Shown here: piece after piece, positions 20,973 through 33,861 of the stretch
Layout: every line of letters begins with the position of its first letter
Numbering within the stretch: the first letter of the stretch is position 1
NCBI RefSeq assembly: GCF_021582895.2
Contig: NZ_CP091139.2
Location: 558,001 to 622,000 of the forward strand
Length of the DNA: 64,000 nucleotides
Source: Microbacterium elymi
Lineage (GTDB): Bacteria; Actinomycetota; Actinomycetes; Actinomycetales; Microbacteriaceae
Direction of reading: 5' to 3'
The notes under the pieces: model-generated
What the model was told of the DNA's origin: nothing
Seen by the model: only the letters and a program-made list of their open reading frames with translations
Database searches by the model: none
Program-made: the position numbers and the translations under genes

Positions 20973-22211
20973 CTACCGCGCCGCGGTCGGGCGCACACCC
21001 TGGTGCACGCGCGTCCGTGCCGTCCGCGGACGCACCGGCACCCGCGCCAGCCGCACCACGGTCCACACGAACAGGACCAGGACCAGGGCGTTCCGGGCGG
21101 TCAGCAGCGCCGCCGGCAACGGCTGCGCGGCCAGCAGCCCGCCGTAGGTCAGCGGGTAGACCGCCTGGGTGAGCACCGCGATCGCCAGGGCCAGGGCGGC
21201 CGGTGCCCGCCAGTACCGACGGCGGATGGCCAACCCGACCACGAGCGGCACCGCGATCCAGGTGAGGTACTGGGGCGAGCCGACCTTGTTGAACAGGATG
21301 AACGCCGTCACCAGGCCCAGCGCCAGGGTCGGGAAGAGGGCGACGAAGGATGCTCCGCGCCACGCCTGCACGGCGCCCAGTGCCGCGACCACCACGATGG
21401 CGAGCAGGCGCAGCGGGGTCATCAGCGCGATCACGACATCGACATTCGGACCGGTCACCTGGAACGTCAGCATGTCGGGGTCGTAGTAGATGAAGGAGCC
21501 GTCGATCCCGGCCACGGCCCGCCACAGGTAGACGGTGCTCACCGGCGCCTCCAGCTGCAACCCGCGACCGGTCTGGTCGCCGATGAACCCGAACGCGTAG
21601 CGCGCCCCGCCGGCGGCGATCACCGTGACCAGGGTGAGCGCGCTGACCACCACGGCTCCCCCGATCACCGCCGCGCGACGCCGCACCGCGATGACCGCGG
21701 CCGCCAGCAGCGCCGCCGGCCACACCTTGATCCAGGTGGCGACCGCCAGCAGCACCGAGCCCAGCCAGGGCCGGCCGACCAGCCACAGGCATCCGGCGAT
21801 CGCCAGCGGCACCGTGATCGCGTCGATGCGGTACAGCCCGACCGGACCGAGCAGCAGGATGGACGCGAGCCAGAACGCCGCCGCCGCGGTGCGCCCTCGG
21901 GAGTGTCCCTTGCCCAGCAGCATCCCGAACGCGAGCGCGTTGCAGAGCGTCACCAGGATCACCCAGCCGACGACGTAGCCGAAGATCCAGCCGAACCCGT
22001 GCGCGAGCACCATGGGCACCAGTGCCAGCTGCGGGTACACCCACGGCTCGGTGATCCCGACGATTCCGCTGCCGGCGAGCGCCTTCAGCGACCACGGCTC
22101 ATAGACCAGGTAGACGTCGCCCATCGGCTGGTTCGGCAGCACGAAGCCGAGGACCGCGACCAGCAGATGCACGAGGACGAACGCGATCCACATCCCCGCC
22201 CGCCTCGACAC
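20973..22211 (-). CDS. GT87/DUF2029-type polyprenyl-linked glycosyltransferase
   Basis: The 412-residue integral membrane protein has about ten hydrophobic helices. An early acidic loop, NQPMGDVYLVYEPW, resembles the catalytic Asp loop of GT87 mannosyltransferases. Later loops include LYRIDAITVPLA, ATWIKVWPAALL and KVGSPQYLTWIAVPL. Such enzymes add mannose to phosphatidylinositol mannosides or arabinogalactan precursors on the outer face. The frame is intact and starts at ATG 22211. The donor and acceptor cannot be named from sequence. Confidence 0.8.
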   Translation of the reverse strand: MSRRAGMWIAFVLVHLLVAVLGFVLPNQPMGDVYLVYEPWSLKALAGSGIVGITEPWVYPQLALVPMVLAHGFGWIFGYVVGWVILVTLCNALAFGMLLGKGHSRGRTAAAAFWLASILLLGPVGLYRIDAITVPLAIAGCLWLVGRPWLGSVLLAVATWIKVWPAALLAAAVIAVRRRAAVIGGAVVVSALTLVTVIAAGGARYAFGFIGDQTGRGLQLEAPVSTVYLWRAVAGIDGSFIYYDPDMLTFQVTGPNVDVVIALMTPLRLLAIVVVAALGAVQAWRGASFVALFPTLALGLVTAFILFNKVGSPQYLTWIAVPLVVGLAIRRRYWRAPAALALAIAVLTQAVYPLTYGGLLAAQPLPAALLTARNALVLVLFVWTVVRLARVPVRPRTARTRVHQGVRPTAAR

Positions 22212-22237
22212 CCTGACATCCTAAGCGGGCGCGGCGA

Positions 22238-24267
<2,030 letters not shown>

Positions 24268-24318
24268 GGGCCGGGCGCATCGCCGGGGCGGCTGCGCCGG
24301 GCCTGAGGGCCGGGCCGG

Positions 24319-25389
24319 TCAGCGCCCGTTGCCGCGATGACTGCGGCGCGTGGCATCCTGCACCTCGCCGATCAGCTCCTCGATCACGTCCTCGAGGAAC
24401 AGGACGCCGACGGTGTTCCCTTCCGCGTCCCGCACCTGGGCGAGATGCCGGCCGGCGCGCCGCATGAGGGCGAGGGCGTCCTCCAGGTCGGTGGTGGCCA
24501 GCAGCGGCACCATGTGGTGGATGCGTTTGGCCGGAATCGGACGGTCCACGTCGGCGGGGGCATCCGGATTCTCCGCAGCGGCCAGCACGTCCTTCAGGTG
24601 CACGTACCCGACCGGCTCGCCCGTCTCGTCCACGATCACGTAGCGCGAGAAGCCGTGCTGGGCGACGGCGCGCTCGATCGCGGCCGGGGTCGTGGTGCGC
24701 GGCAGCGTGACCAGGTCCGGAAGCGGGACTGCCGTGTCGGCGGCCTTCTTGTCGGTGAACTCGACGACCGCGGCGACCGTGCCGGAGGCATCCTCCAGCA
24801 CACCCTCGATCCGCGACCGGTTCACGATGGTGGCCACCTCGTCCAGCGTGAAGGTCGACGCCGCCTCGTCCTTCGGCTCGACCCGGAACAGGCGCACGAC
24901 CGCGTTGGCCATCCAGTTCAGCACGACGATCACCGGGTGGAACACCTTCGAGACCCAGACCAGCGGCGTCGCCAGCAGGAGCACCGCCCGGTCGGGCAGC
25001 GAGAACGCCAGGTTCTTCGGCACCATCTCGCCGAACACGACGTGCAGGTACGACACCAGCACCAGGGTGATCACGAACGCGATGACGTCGACGGTCGCCT
25101 CGGCCGCCCCGGTCAGTCCCAGCGGCGCCGCCAGCAGGTGGTGGATCGCCGGCTCGGACACGTTCAGGATCAGCAGCGAGCAGATCGTGATGCCCAGCTG
25201 GGTGGTCGCCAGCATCAGGGTGGCGTGCTCCATCGCGAACAGCGCCGTCTTGGCCGCACGCGACCCGGCCTCGGCGAGCGGCTCGATCTGCGAGCGGCGC
25301 GCGGTGATGACGGCGAACTCCGCGCCGACGAAGAACGCGTTGAACAGCAGCAGGATCACCAGCCATGCGATTCCGGCCCAGTCGCTCAT
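24319..25389 (-). CDS. CNNM/CorC-type transporter (hemolysin family)
   Basis: A 356-residue protein with an N-terminal CNNM membrane domain of four helices (VILLLFNAFFVGAEFAVITA; LVSYLHVVFGEMVPKNLAFS). A CBS pair with FSRYVIVDETGEPVGYVHLKDVL and VGVLFLEDVIEELIGEV follows. Family members export Mg or other divalent ions. The C-terminal CorC/HlyC domain of longer members is missing here. It shares ATGA with the upstream paralogue, so the two are likely to act together. Confidence 0.9.
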   Translation of the reverse strand: MSDWAGIAWLVILLLFNAFFVGAEFAVITARRSQIEPLAEAGSRAAKTALFAMEHATLMLATTQLGITICSLLILNVSEPAIHHLLAAPLGLTGAAEATVDVIAFVITLVLVSYLHVVFGEMVPKNLAFSLPDRAVLLLATPLVWVSKVFHPVIVVLNWMANAVVRLFRVEPKDEAASTFTLDEVATIVNRSRIEGVLEDASGTVAAVVEFTDKKAADTAVPLPDLVTLPRTTTPAAIERAVAQHGFSRYVIVDETGEPVGYVHLKDVLAAAENPDAPADVDRPIPAKRIHHMVPLLATTDLEDALALMRRAGRHLAQVRDAEGNTVGVLFLEDVIEELIGEVQDATRRSHRGNGR

Positions 25390-26707
25390 CGGCGCTCACC
25401 GTCCTCGGACTCGGCGGGGTGCGGAGCCGGGGTGAACGTGACCCGTTCGATGCGCCGGCCGTCCATCCGGGCGACGCTCAGCGTGCCGTCCTCGATCTCG
25501 ACCTCGTCCCCGGGCCGGGGCACCCGCTCGAGCACGCTCATGATGTAACCGCCGACGGTGTCGTACACGTCGCCGACGGGCACGCGCACCCCGGCGCGGT
25601 CCTCGAGCTCGTCGGGGCGCCAGTCCGCGGGGAACGTGACGGTCTCTCCGCCGCGCACGATCTCGGCACGACGGCGGTCATGCTCGTCCAGCACCTCGCC
25701 GACGATCTCCTCGACGAGATCCTCGAGGGTGACGATCCCGGCGGTCCCGCCGTACTCGTCCATCACGATCGCCAGCTGGTATCCGCGCGAGCGCAGCTCG
25801 GCCAGCAGGCTGTCCAGGTGCACCGCCTCGGGCACGCGCAGCGGCTCCGACGCGAGCGCGGCGGCCGGGACATCCCCCGACGTTCGGCGGGCACGCTGAC
25901 GGCGGCCTTCAGGTGCACGATGCCGACGATGTCGTCCATCGACTCGTCGTACACCGGGAAGCGGCTGTGCCCGGTGCGACGCGCGAGCTGGATGACCTCG
26001 TCGGCGGAGTCGTCCGCGGCCAGCGCATGCATGCTGGGCCGGGGGGTCATCACGTCCGCCGCGGTCAGCCGCGAGAAGGTGAGGCTGCGATCCAGCAGGG
26101 ATGCCGTGTCCTGCTCGAGCACGCCGGCGCTGGCCGAGCGGCGGACCAGGCTGGACAGCTCGGACGCGGTGCGGGCGCCGGACAGCTCCTCCTTGGGCTC
26201 GACGCCCATCGCGCGCAGCACCCCGTTGGCCGAGCCGTTGAGCGCGGCCACGGCCGGCCGGAACACGGCGGTGAATGCGACCTGGAACGGCAGCACCAGC
26301 TTGGCGGTCTGCCGGGGCAGGGCCAGGGCGAAGTTCTTCGGGACCAGCTCGCCCAGGATCATCGACAGGATCGTGGCGATCGCGACGCCGATGATCGCGG
26401 CGATCGGCCCGGAGGCGGCGACCGGCACACCCCACGCGGCGAACACCGGACGCAGCAGGTTCGAGATCGCCGGCTCCATCATGTAACCGGTCAGCAGCGT
26501 GGTCAGCGTGATGCCCAGCTGGGCGCTGGACAGATGCGTCGAGGTCTTCTTCAGCGCGCCGATCGTGATCTGCAGCCGGGTCTCGCCGCGATCCTGACGC
26601 GCCTCGAGGTCGGCCCGGTCCAGATTCACGAGGGCGAACTCGCTGGCCACGAACAGGCCGGTCCCGATTGTCAACAGGAGCCCCACGCCCAGCATGACGT
26701 AGTCCAT
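25386..26707 (-). CDS. CNNM/CorC-type transporter with CorC_HlyC domain
   Basis: A 440-residue paralogue of the next gene. It has the CNNM membrane domain (LLLTIGTGLFVASEFALVNL, ILSMILGELVPKNFALALP), a CBS pair (TAADVMTPRPSMHAL, YQLAIVMDEYGGTAGIVTLE) and a C-terminal transporter-associated domain (DTVGGYIMSVLERVPRPGDE). A missing G in a G6 run near 25878 breaks the frame inside the CBS region; corrected it reads PAERRGDVPAAALASEPL. ATG 26707 is preceded by GGGGGTGA. Confidence 0.9.
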
Positions 26708-27218
26708 CACGCGTCACCCCCGTTCGCAGGGGCAGGTTCGTGGGGCGTGGGTCTGCGACTCGGCGGGTCGTCCATCGTGCGGAACAGTCTACGACAGCCG
26801 CCGGCCGGCGCTTGCGCGGGGCGGTGTGGGGGCCGTGGGGGCTGCGGCCGGGCGGGAGCTGCGCCGCGCGGGGGCCGTGTGCGCCGCGCGACCACTCGCG
26901 CTCCCCACCCGCGCTCACCACCAGCGCTTGCGACTCGCGCTACCGAAATCAGCATCCGCGCCCGAAAGAAACCCCCGCGCAAGCGGAAAACGACAGCGCG
27001 ACCCGGAGAGGCGCGGCCAGAACACCCGCGCAAACAGAAAACGACAGCGCGAACAGAAAACGACCGCGCGAACAGAAACAACCGCCCAAGCAGAAAACGA
27101 TCGCGCCGGGGCGGCGGCGCCTCCTCCCAGACGGTCGAATCCGAAAGCAACCGTGCTCCCTTCCCCAGATCGCCTCGCTCAGCCTCGGACGTCCCCGCCG
27201 ATGCGGCACAGTCGAGAC
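26708..27218. other. Gene-free stretch with G/C-rich DNA and degenerate repeats
   Basis: These 511 bp hold no gene I can support. The first ~220 bp are G-rich on the plus strand. A 39-bp repeat copy lies at 26934-26972. From about 27027 to 27105 there are four degenerate 17-21-bp units of the form CGCGAACAGAAAACGAC. The last ~100 bp should contain the promoter of the AbiEi-like gene; I see no clear one. Confidence 0.6.
26934..26972 (+). repeat. 39-bp dispersed repeat, copy A
   Basis: CTCGCGCTACCGAAATCAGC starts a 39-bp segment ending in GAAAGAAAC. It is found identically at 28220-28258 and 28373-28411. This copy lies upstream of the AbiEi-like gene; the other two lie downstream in the same orientation. 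Confidence 0.9.
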
Positions 27219-28179
27219 ATGACCGTTCGCACCGCCGCCGACCTGCTGATCGTCCGCCGCCGAGACCGCCCCCTGGAACTCATCGATGACACGGCCCTGC
27301 GACGCGCGATCGAGTCCCGTCAATGGATCCGGATCACGGCCGGCGCGTATGCCAGGACCGACGACTGGAACGGCCTGAAGCCGATCGAGCAGCATGCCGC
27401 CCGCGTCCACGAGGTGGTGCGTCGGCTCGTCAAGCCCGCCGCTGTCTCGCATCTCGCCGCGGCCGCGGTGCATGGCATCGACGTCCTCGGCATGTGGCCG
27501 CGCCGAGTGGATGTCACGACCCGGCGCACCACGGGAGGCCGCTCCGGCGGGGCGGTGCGGCGACACGCGCTCGGCCTGGACGACGTCGAACGCACGCCGT
27601 TCGGCGCACACGAGATCACCAGCGCAGCCCAGACCGCGCTCGATCTCGCCCGGTACCTTCCGTTCATCCGCGCGGTCAGCGCCGTGGATCAGGCGATCTG
27701 GCTCAACCGACCCGGCGGACCGCTGACCACCATCGCGGAGATTCTCGCCCTGCTCGACCGCAGCGAACCCCGTCGCGGCGACGCGCGAGCCCGGCGCGTC
27801 ATCGAGTTCGCCAACCCGCTGGCCGCGAACGTCCGCGAATCGCAGAGCCGCGTCGTCATCGCGCAAGCTCGGATTCCCGACGCCACGGCTGCAGGAGCGG
27901 CGAACGCTGCCGAGCGGTCGCCTCGTGTTCGGCGACTTCTACTTCCCCGACGCCGATCACTGGGGCGAAGTCGACGGGCGAGGAAAGTACTTGAGCCCCG
28001 AGTTCGGAGTGGATCGGAATCCCGCCGCGATCGTGATCGACGAGAAGAACCGCGAGAACGAGATCCGCCGCGAGGTGCGCGGCTTCTCCCGCTGGGAGGC
28101 GAAGGATGCCGACGACCCGCGACGACTGTGGGACATCCTGACCGGCGACGGCCTGCCCTGCGCCAAGCCGCGCCCGTAG
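27219..28179 (+). CDS. AbiEi-antitoxin-like / DUF559-like protein
   Basis: The 319-residue protein has an N-terminal winged-helix-like part (RAIESRQWIRITAGAYARTD, KPAAVSHLAAAAVHGIDVL) typical of AbiEi-type type IV antitoxins. Its C-terminal part is nuclease-like: GDFYFPDADHWGEVDGRGKY, then VIDEKNRENEIRREVRGFSR. The spacing of D/E, E-K and R resembles PD-(D/E)XK or DUF559 proteins. No toxin partner is adjacent, so any toxin-antitoxin role is uncertain. One extra base at GCAAGC 27863-27868 interrupts it (corrected RVVIAQLGFPTPRLQE). It is bracketed by repeats of one family. Confidence 0.7.
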
Positions 28180-28219
28180 TCGTCGACGGTCCGGCTCTCG
28201 AACGCCCCGGCGGCGAGCG

Positions 28220-28497
28220 CTCGCGCTACCGAAATCAGCATCCGCGCCCGAAAGAAACGACAGCGCAAGCAGAAAACGACAGCGCGACCCGGACGCCGCC
28301 GCCAAGACGACAGCGTAAGCGGGAAACGACAGCGCGGACGCCGGAGTGAAGCGCCCCGCGAGGTCCGACCGACTCGCGCTACCGAAATCAGCATCCGCGC
28401 CCGAAAGAAACGACAGCGCAAGCAGAAAACGACAGCGCGACCCGGACGCCGCCGCCAAGACGACAGCGTAAGCGGGAAACGACAGCGCGGACGCCGG
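28220..28497 (+). repeat. Tandem 125-bp direct repeat (copies B and C)
   Basis: Two copies, 28220-28344 and 28373-28497, look identical over 125 bp and are 28 bp apart. Each starts with the 39-bp core of copy A and continues with AAACGACAGCGC-type words. They fill most of the 326-bp gap between the AbiEi-like gene and guaB1. No gene or strong terminator is evident here. Confidence 0.9.
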
Positions 28498-28505
28498 GAT
28501 CCCGC

Positions 28506-29963
28506 CTACCAGCTGACCGGCAGAGCCTTGCCCTCGTCGTACCCGGCGGCGGACTGCAGGCCGACGCGGGCGCGGTCCTGGAACTCCGCGACACTGCGGG
28601 CGCCCGCGTAGGTGAACGACGACCGGACGCCGGCGGTGATCATGTCGATCAGGTCCTCCACGCCCGGGCGCAGCGGGTCCAGATAGATGCGCGACGACGA
28701 GATGCCCTCGGCGAACAGCTCCTTGCGCGCCAGCTCGTACGCGTCCAGCCGGCCGAACCGCTCGTGCACGGCCTTGGTCGAGGCCATCCCCCACGACTCC
28801 TTGTACACGCGGCCGTCGAGGTCGGCCAGCAGCTCGCCGGGCGCCTCCACAGTGCCGGCGAACCACGAGCCGATCATGACGGATGCCGCGCCCGCCGCGA
28901 GCGCGAGCGCCACGTCGCGCGGGTAGCGCACGCCGCCGTCCGCCCACACGTGGGCGCCCATCAGGTGCGCCGCCTGCGCGGTCTCCAGCACCGCCGAGAA
29001 CTGGGGACGGCCGACCGCCGTCATCATCCGCGTCGTGCACATCGCACCCGGACCGACGCCCACCTTGACGATCGACGCTCCGGACACGACGAGGTCGTGC
29101 ACCCCCTCGGCGGTCACGACATTGCCCGCGACCAGCGGCAGGTCCAGCCCGAGATCGGCGACCGTCCGCAGCGCCTGCAGCATGCCGTCCTGGTGTCCGT
29201 GCGCGGTGTCGACCACCAGGGCGTCCACCCCGGCCGCCGCAAGCGCCTGCGCCTTGGCCGCCACGTCGCCGTTGATGCCGATCGCCGCCGCGACGATGAG
29301 TCGGCCGTCGGCGTCCACGCCCGGTCGATACACCGTGCTGCGAAGCGCGCTGCGACGCGACAGCGTGCCGACCAGCATGCCGTGACGCAGCACGCAGACG
29401 GTCTCGGCCGCGCTGTCCACGATCAGGTCGAACGCATGCCGGGCATCGGTCACGTCGTCGGCGTCGATCGCGGTGGGTCGCGCGTGCACGAGATCGCCGA
29501 GCCGTGCGTCCGGCAGGGCCGTGCCCAGCCGCCCCGCCGAGACCACGCCGTGCACGTCGTCGATCGTCATCTGCTCGCTGGGGGCATCCGAGACGACGAT
29601 GCCGTAGCCCTCCAGCGGCGGCAGGATGCGGGCCGCGGCCGAGACCGTCGTGTGCGAGGGCAGCACGATCGGCGTGTCCCACGGCACCGGCTGGGCCTTC
29701 ACCCAGCGGATCGCGGCATCCAGCTCCTGCAGCGGCATGTCCTGCGGGAGCACGCCGAGCCCGCCCCGTCGGGCCAGCGTGGCAGCCAGCCGGGCGCCGG
29801 TGACGGAGTTCATGTTGGCCGACACGAGCGGAATCGTCGCCCCGGTCCCGTCGCCCGGTGACAGGTCCACGTCGAGCCGCGAGCGCACGTCCGAGTGGCG
29901 CGGCACCAGGAACACGTCGGAATACGTCAGATCGACCGCGGGCTGCTCGCCGTAGAACTCCAT
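28506..29963 (-). CDS. guaB1: GuaB1-family IMP dehydrogenase-related protein
   Basis: A 485-residue, intact protein of the IMPDH/GMPR superfamily. N-terminal barrel strand LTYSDVFLVPRHSDV; CBS pair with YGIVVSDAPSEQMTIDDV; VDTAHGHQDGMLQAL; catalytic Cys in VGVGPGAMCTTRMM; ADGGVRYPRDVALALAAGA. The mycobacterial GuaB1 subgroup has been shown to act as a CBS-containing GMP reductase rather than an IMP dehydrogenase, which is the likely role here. It is divergent from kgd. Confidence 0.9.
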   Translation of the reverse strand: MEFYGEQPAVDLTYSDVFLVPRHSDVRSRLDVDLSPGDGTGATIPLVSANMNSVTGARLAATLARRGGLGVLPQDMPLQELDAAIRWVKAQPVPWDTPIVLPSHTTVSAAARILPPLEGYGIVVSDAPSEQMTIDDVHGVVSAGRLGTALPDARLGDLVHARPTAIDADDVTDARHAFDLIVDSAAETVCVLRHGMLVGTLSRRSALRSTVYRPGVDADGRLIVAAAIGINGDVAAKAQALAAAGVDALVVDTAHGHQDGMLQALRTVADLGLDLPLVAGNVVTAEGVHDLVVSGASIVKVGVGPGAMCTTRMMTAVGRPQFSAVLETAQAAHLMGAHVWADGGVRYPRDVALALAAGAASVMIGSWFAGTVEAPGELLADLDGRVYKESWGMASTKAVHERFGRLDAYELARKELFAEGISSSRIYLDPLRPGVEDLIDMITAGVRSSFTYAGARSVAEFQDRARVGLQSAAGYDEGKALPVSW

Positions 29964-30060
29964 GACGTCAAGGGTAACGATTCCTTCCGGAGCGGAAAGT
30001 GATGCCGAATCGTGCCTTCGACGCGCGCCGCGCGCCAAGCCTGTGCCCAGGTGTCTGGAC

Positions 30061-30066
30061 TAGGCT
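30061..30066 (+). promoter_or_regulatory. Candidate -10 element for kgd
   Basis: TAGGCT, within CTAGGCTTG, lies 37 bp upstream of the kgd start. The same 9-mer precedes the transporter operon at 4991-4999. No good -35 is seen. Confidence 0.35.
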
Positions 30067-30102
30067 TGACCGTTATGCGGCAGGGCCCTCGGAGGGCCTC
30101 GT

Positions 30103-33100
30103 ATGACCCACATTCTCAGCGAGGAAAGCAGGCGAACGGACGTGTCGAGCCAGGTCAGCGGCGTCGGGACTTCAAGCGAAGGAGAGTTCGGGGCCAATGA
30201 ATGGCTCGTGGACGAACTCTACGAGCAGTTCACGAAGGACAGGAACTCGGTCGACAAGGCGTGGTGGCCGATTCTCGAGGCCTACCACCCCGTCGACACC
30301 AGCGCACCGAGCGGCACCGACGACACGGCCACCACGGCCCCCGCGGTGACCAGCCCGTCCGCCGACGCCCACCCGGTCACGGCGCCCGTGCCCGTGATCG
30401 GCGCCAAGCCGGTGGCGCGCACCACCGCCAAGCCCGCCGCGCCCCAGCCGGTGCCGGCCCAGGCCCCGAAGGTGAAGCCCACCAACGGCGAGGCCGAGCA
30501 TGAGGCCGACGAGGATGTCGTGACCCCGCTTGCGCGGGATGTCCAAGACGCTCGCGGCCAACATGGACCAGTCGCTGACCGTCCCGACCGCGACCAGCGT
30601 CCGCACGATCCCGGCCAAGCTCATGATCGACAACCGGATCGTGATCAACAACCACATGGCGCGCACCCGCGGCGGCAAGGTGAGCTTCACCCACCTGATC
30701 GGCTGGGCGCTGATCCAGACGCTCAAGGAGTTCCCGAGCCAGAACGTGTTCTACGCCGAGGTCGAGGGCAAGCCCTCGGTCGTCGCGCCCGTGCACGTGA
30801 ACCTCGGCATCGCGATCGACCTGCCCAAGCCCGACGGCACCCGTGCGCTGCTCGTGCCGAGCATCAAGCGCGCCGAGACCCTGACGTTCAACGAGTTCCT
30901 CGCCTCGTACGAGGATCTGATCAAGCGCGCCCGGGCGAACAAGCTCACGGCCGCCGACTTCGCCGGCACCACGGTGTCGCTGACCAATCCGGGCGGAATC
31001 GGCACCGTGCACTCCGTGCCGCGGCTGATGAAGAGCCAGGGCTGCATCATCGGCGCCGGCGCCCTCGAGTATCCGGCGGAGTTCCAGGGCTCCAGCGCGA
31101 AGACCCTGAACGAACTGGGCATCGGCAAGACGATCACGCTGACCAGCACCTACGACCACCGCGTCATCCAGGGTGCCGGCTCGGGCGAGTTCCTGAAGAA
31201 GGTGCACGAGCTGCTGGCCGGCGAGCGCGGCTTCTACGACGACATCTTCGCGGCGCTGCGGATCCCCTACGCGCCGATCCGGTGGGCGCAGGACATCAAG
31301 GTCGACGTCGCCGAGCGCGTGGACAAGACGGCGCGCGTCCAGGAGCTGATCAACTCGTACCGGGTCCGCGGACACCTGATGGCCGACACCGATCCCCTGC
31401 AGTACGTGCAGCGGACGCACCCGGACCTGGAGATCGAGACCCACGGGCTGACGTTCTGGGATCTCGACCGCGAATTCGTGACCGGCGGCTTCGGCGGCAA
31501 GCGGCAGATGAAGCTGCGCGACATCCTCGGTGTCCTGCGCGACTCGTACTGCCGCACCATCGGCATCGAGTACATGCACATCCAGGACCCGACCCAGCGC
31601 AAGTGGTTCCAGGACAACATGGAGGTCAAGTACCAGAAGCCCGGCCACGACGAGCAGGCTGCGCATCCTCGGCAAGCTGAACCAGGCCGAGGCATTCGAG
31701 ACGTTCCTGCAGACCAAGTACGTGGGCCAGAAGCGGTTCAGCCTGGAGGGCGGCGAATCGCTGATCCCCCTGCTCGATCAGATCCTGCAGGGTGCGGCCA
31801 CGACCGGCATGGACGGCGCCGCCATCGGCATGGCCCACCGCGGCCGGCTGAACGTGCTCAGCAACATCGCCGGCAAGACGTACGGCCAGGTGTTCCGCGA
31901 GTTCGAGGGGTCGGTAGCGGTCGGCAACAAGAGCGGCTCGGGCGACGTGAAGTACCACCTGGGCATGGACGGCACGTTCGTGGCCGACGGCGGCGAGCAG
32001 CTGCCCATCCACCTGGCCGCCAACCCGTCCCACCTGGAGACGGTGGACGGCGTGGTCGAGGGGATCGTGCGGGCCAAGCAGGACCGCAAGCCGATGGGCT
32101 CGTTCACCTACCTGCCGATCATCGTGCACGGCGACGCCGCGTTCGCCGGCCAGGGCGTGGTGGTCGAGACGCTGCAGATGTCGCAGCTGCGCGGCTACCG
32201 CACCGGCGGCACCATCCACGTGGTGGTCAACAACCAGGTCGGCTTCACCACGCTGCCCAACGACGGCTTCACCTCGGTGTATGCCACGGATGTCGCCAAG
32301 ACGATCCAGGCGCCCATCCTGCACGTGAACGGCGACGACCCCGAGGCCGTGGTGCACGTGGCCGAGGTCGCGTTCCGCTACCGCCAGCAGTTCCACCGCG
32401 ACATCGTCGTGGACATCGTCTGCTACCGCCGCCGCGGGCACAACGAGGGCGACGATCCGTCGATGACGCAGCCGCTGATGACCAACCTGATCGAGGCGAA
32501 GCGCTCCGTGCGCCGGCTGTACACCGAGTCGCTGGTCGGTCGCGGCGACATCACCGAGGACGAGTACGAGACCGCGAAGAAGGACTTCCAGGACCGCCTC
32601 GAGATCGCCTTCGCCGAGACGCATGCGGCCGAGACCGGGACCTCGCCGGTCGTGCATCAGGATGCCTCGGTCACGGCGGCGTTCACGGGTGAGCCCGAGA
32701 CGACCGGTGTCACCCGCGAGGTGATCGAGTCCATCGGCGACGCGTTCGTGAACAAGCCCGAGGGCTTCACCGTGCATCCCAAGCTCGACAAGCTGCTGGA
32801 CAAGCGGCGCGAGATGACCCGCAGCGGGGGCATCGACTGGGGCTGGGGCGAGCTGCTCGCGTTCGGATCGCTGCTGCTGGAGGGCACCGCCGTCCGGCTG
32901 GCCGGCCAGGACTCCCAGCGCGGCACGTTCGTGCAGCGGCACTCGGTGCTGCACGACCGCCAGAACGGGCAGGAGTGGATCCCGCTGACGAACCTGTCGG
33001 CGAACCAGGGGCGCTTCTGGGTGTACAACTCGCTGCTCAGCGAATACGCGGCGATGGCGTTCGAGTACGGCTACTCGGTCGAGCGGCCGGACGCCCTGGT

Positions 33101-33855
33101 GCTGTGGGAGGCGCAGTTCGGCGACTTCGGCAACGGCGCCCAGTCCGTGGTCGACGAGTTCATCTCGTCTGCCGAGCAGAAGTGGGGCCAGCAGTCGGGC
33201 GTCGTGCTGCCGCTGCCGCACGGGTACGAGGGTCAGGGACCCGACCACTCGTCGGCCCGGATCGAGCGGTACCTGCAGCTGTGCGCGCAGAGCAACATGA
33301 CCGTCGCCCGGCCTTCGACCCCGGCATCCTATTTCCACCTGCTTGCGCCGGCACGCGTACGCGCTGCCGCGTCGTCCGCTCGTGGTCTTCACGCCGAAGG
33401 CGATGCTGCGTCTGCGCGGGGCGACCAGTCAGGTCGAGGACTTCCTCAGCGGGAAGTTCGAGCCGGTGCTGGACGACGACCGCGGTGCGGACAAGGCCGG
33501 GGTCAAGCGCGTGCTGCTGCACGCCGGCAAGATCCACTGGGATCTGCGCGCCGAGCTGGAGAAGAACCCGAACCCCGAGATCGCGCTGGTCCGTCTGGAG
33601 CAGTACTACCCGGCCCCGATCGACGAGCTGAACACCGTGCTCGCGCAGTACCCGGACGCCGAGCTGGTATGGGTGCAGGACGAGCCGGAGAACCAGGGCG
33701 CGTGGCCGTTCATCGCCCTCGAGATCGCCGAACACCTGGGCGGGCGCCCGGTGCGCCGCATCTCGCGGGCGGCGGCGGCGTCGCCGGCCACGGGTTCGCC
33801 GAAGGTGCACGCGGCCGAGGCCGCCGCCATCCTCGAGCAGGCGCTCACGCTGTAG
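30103..33855 (+). CDS. kgd: Multifunctional 2-oxoglutarate decarboxylase/dehydrogenase (Kgd/OdhA)
   Basis: A ~1249-residue E1-E2o fusion specific to actinobacteria. It has an N-terminal [14 protein letters not shown] tail, a Pro/Ala linker and an E2o succinyltransferase core ending [17 protein letters not shown]. The E1 TPP domain carries [17 protein letters not shown] and [18 protein letters not shown]. It decarboxylates 2-oxoglutarate in the TCA cycle, and in relatives is controlled by a GarA/OdhI phosphoprotein. Extra bases at GCTTGC 30528-30533, GCAGGC 31654-31659 and GCTTGC 33341-33346 cut it into four frames. Joins become [23 protein letters not shown] and [12 protein letters not shown]. 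Confidence 0.96.
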
Positions 33856-33861
33856 CCCAGG

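Noticed and set aside
30103..33855. Programmed ribosomal frameshifting in kgd and other genes
   Set aside because: No slippery heptamers or consistent pseudoknots; the same motif change occurs in unrelated genes, on both strands and in a non-coding repeat.
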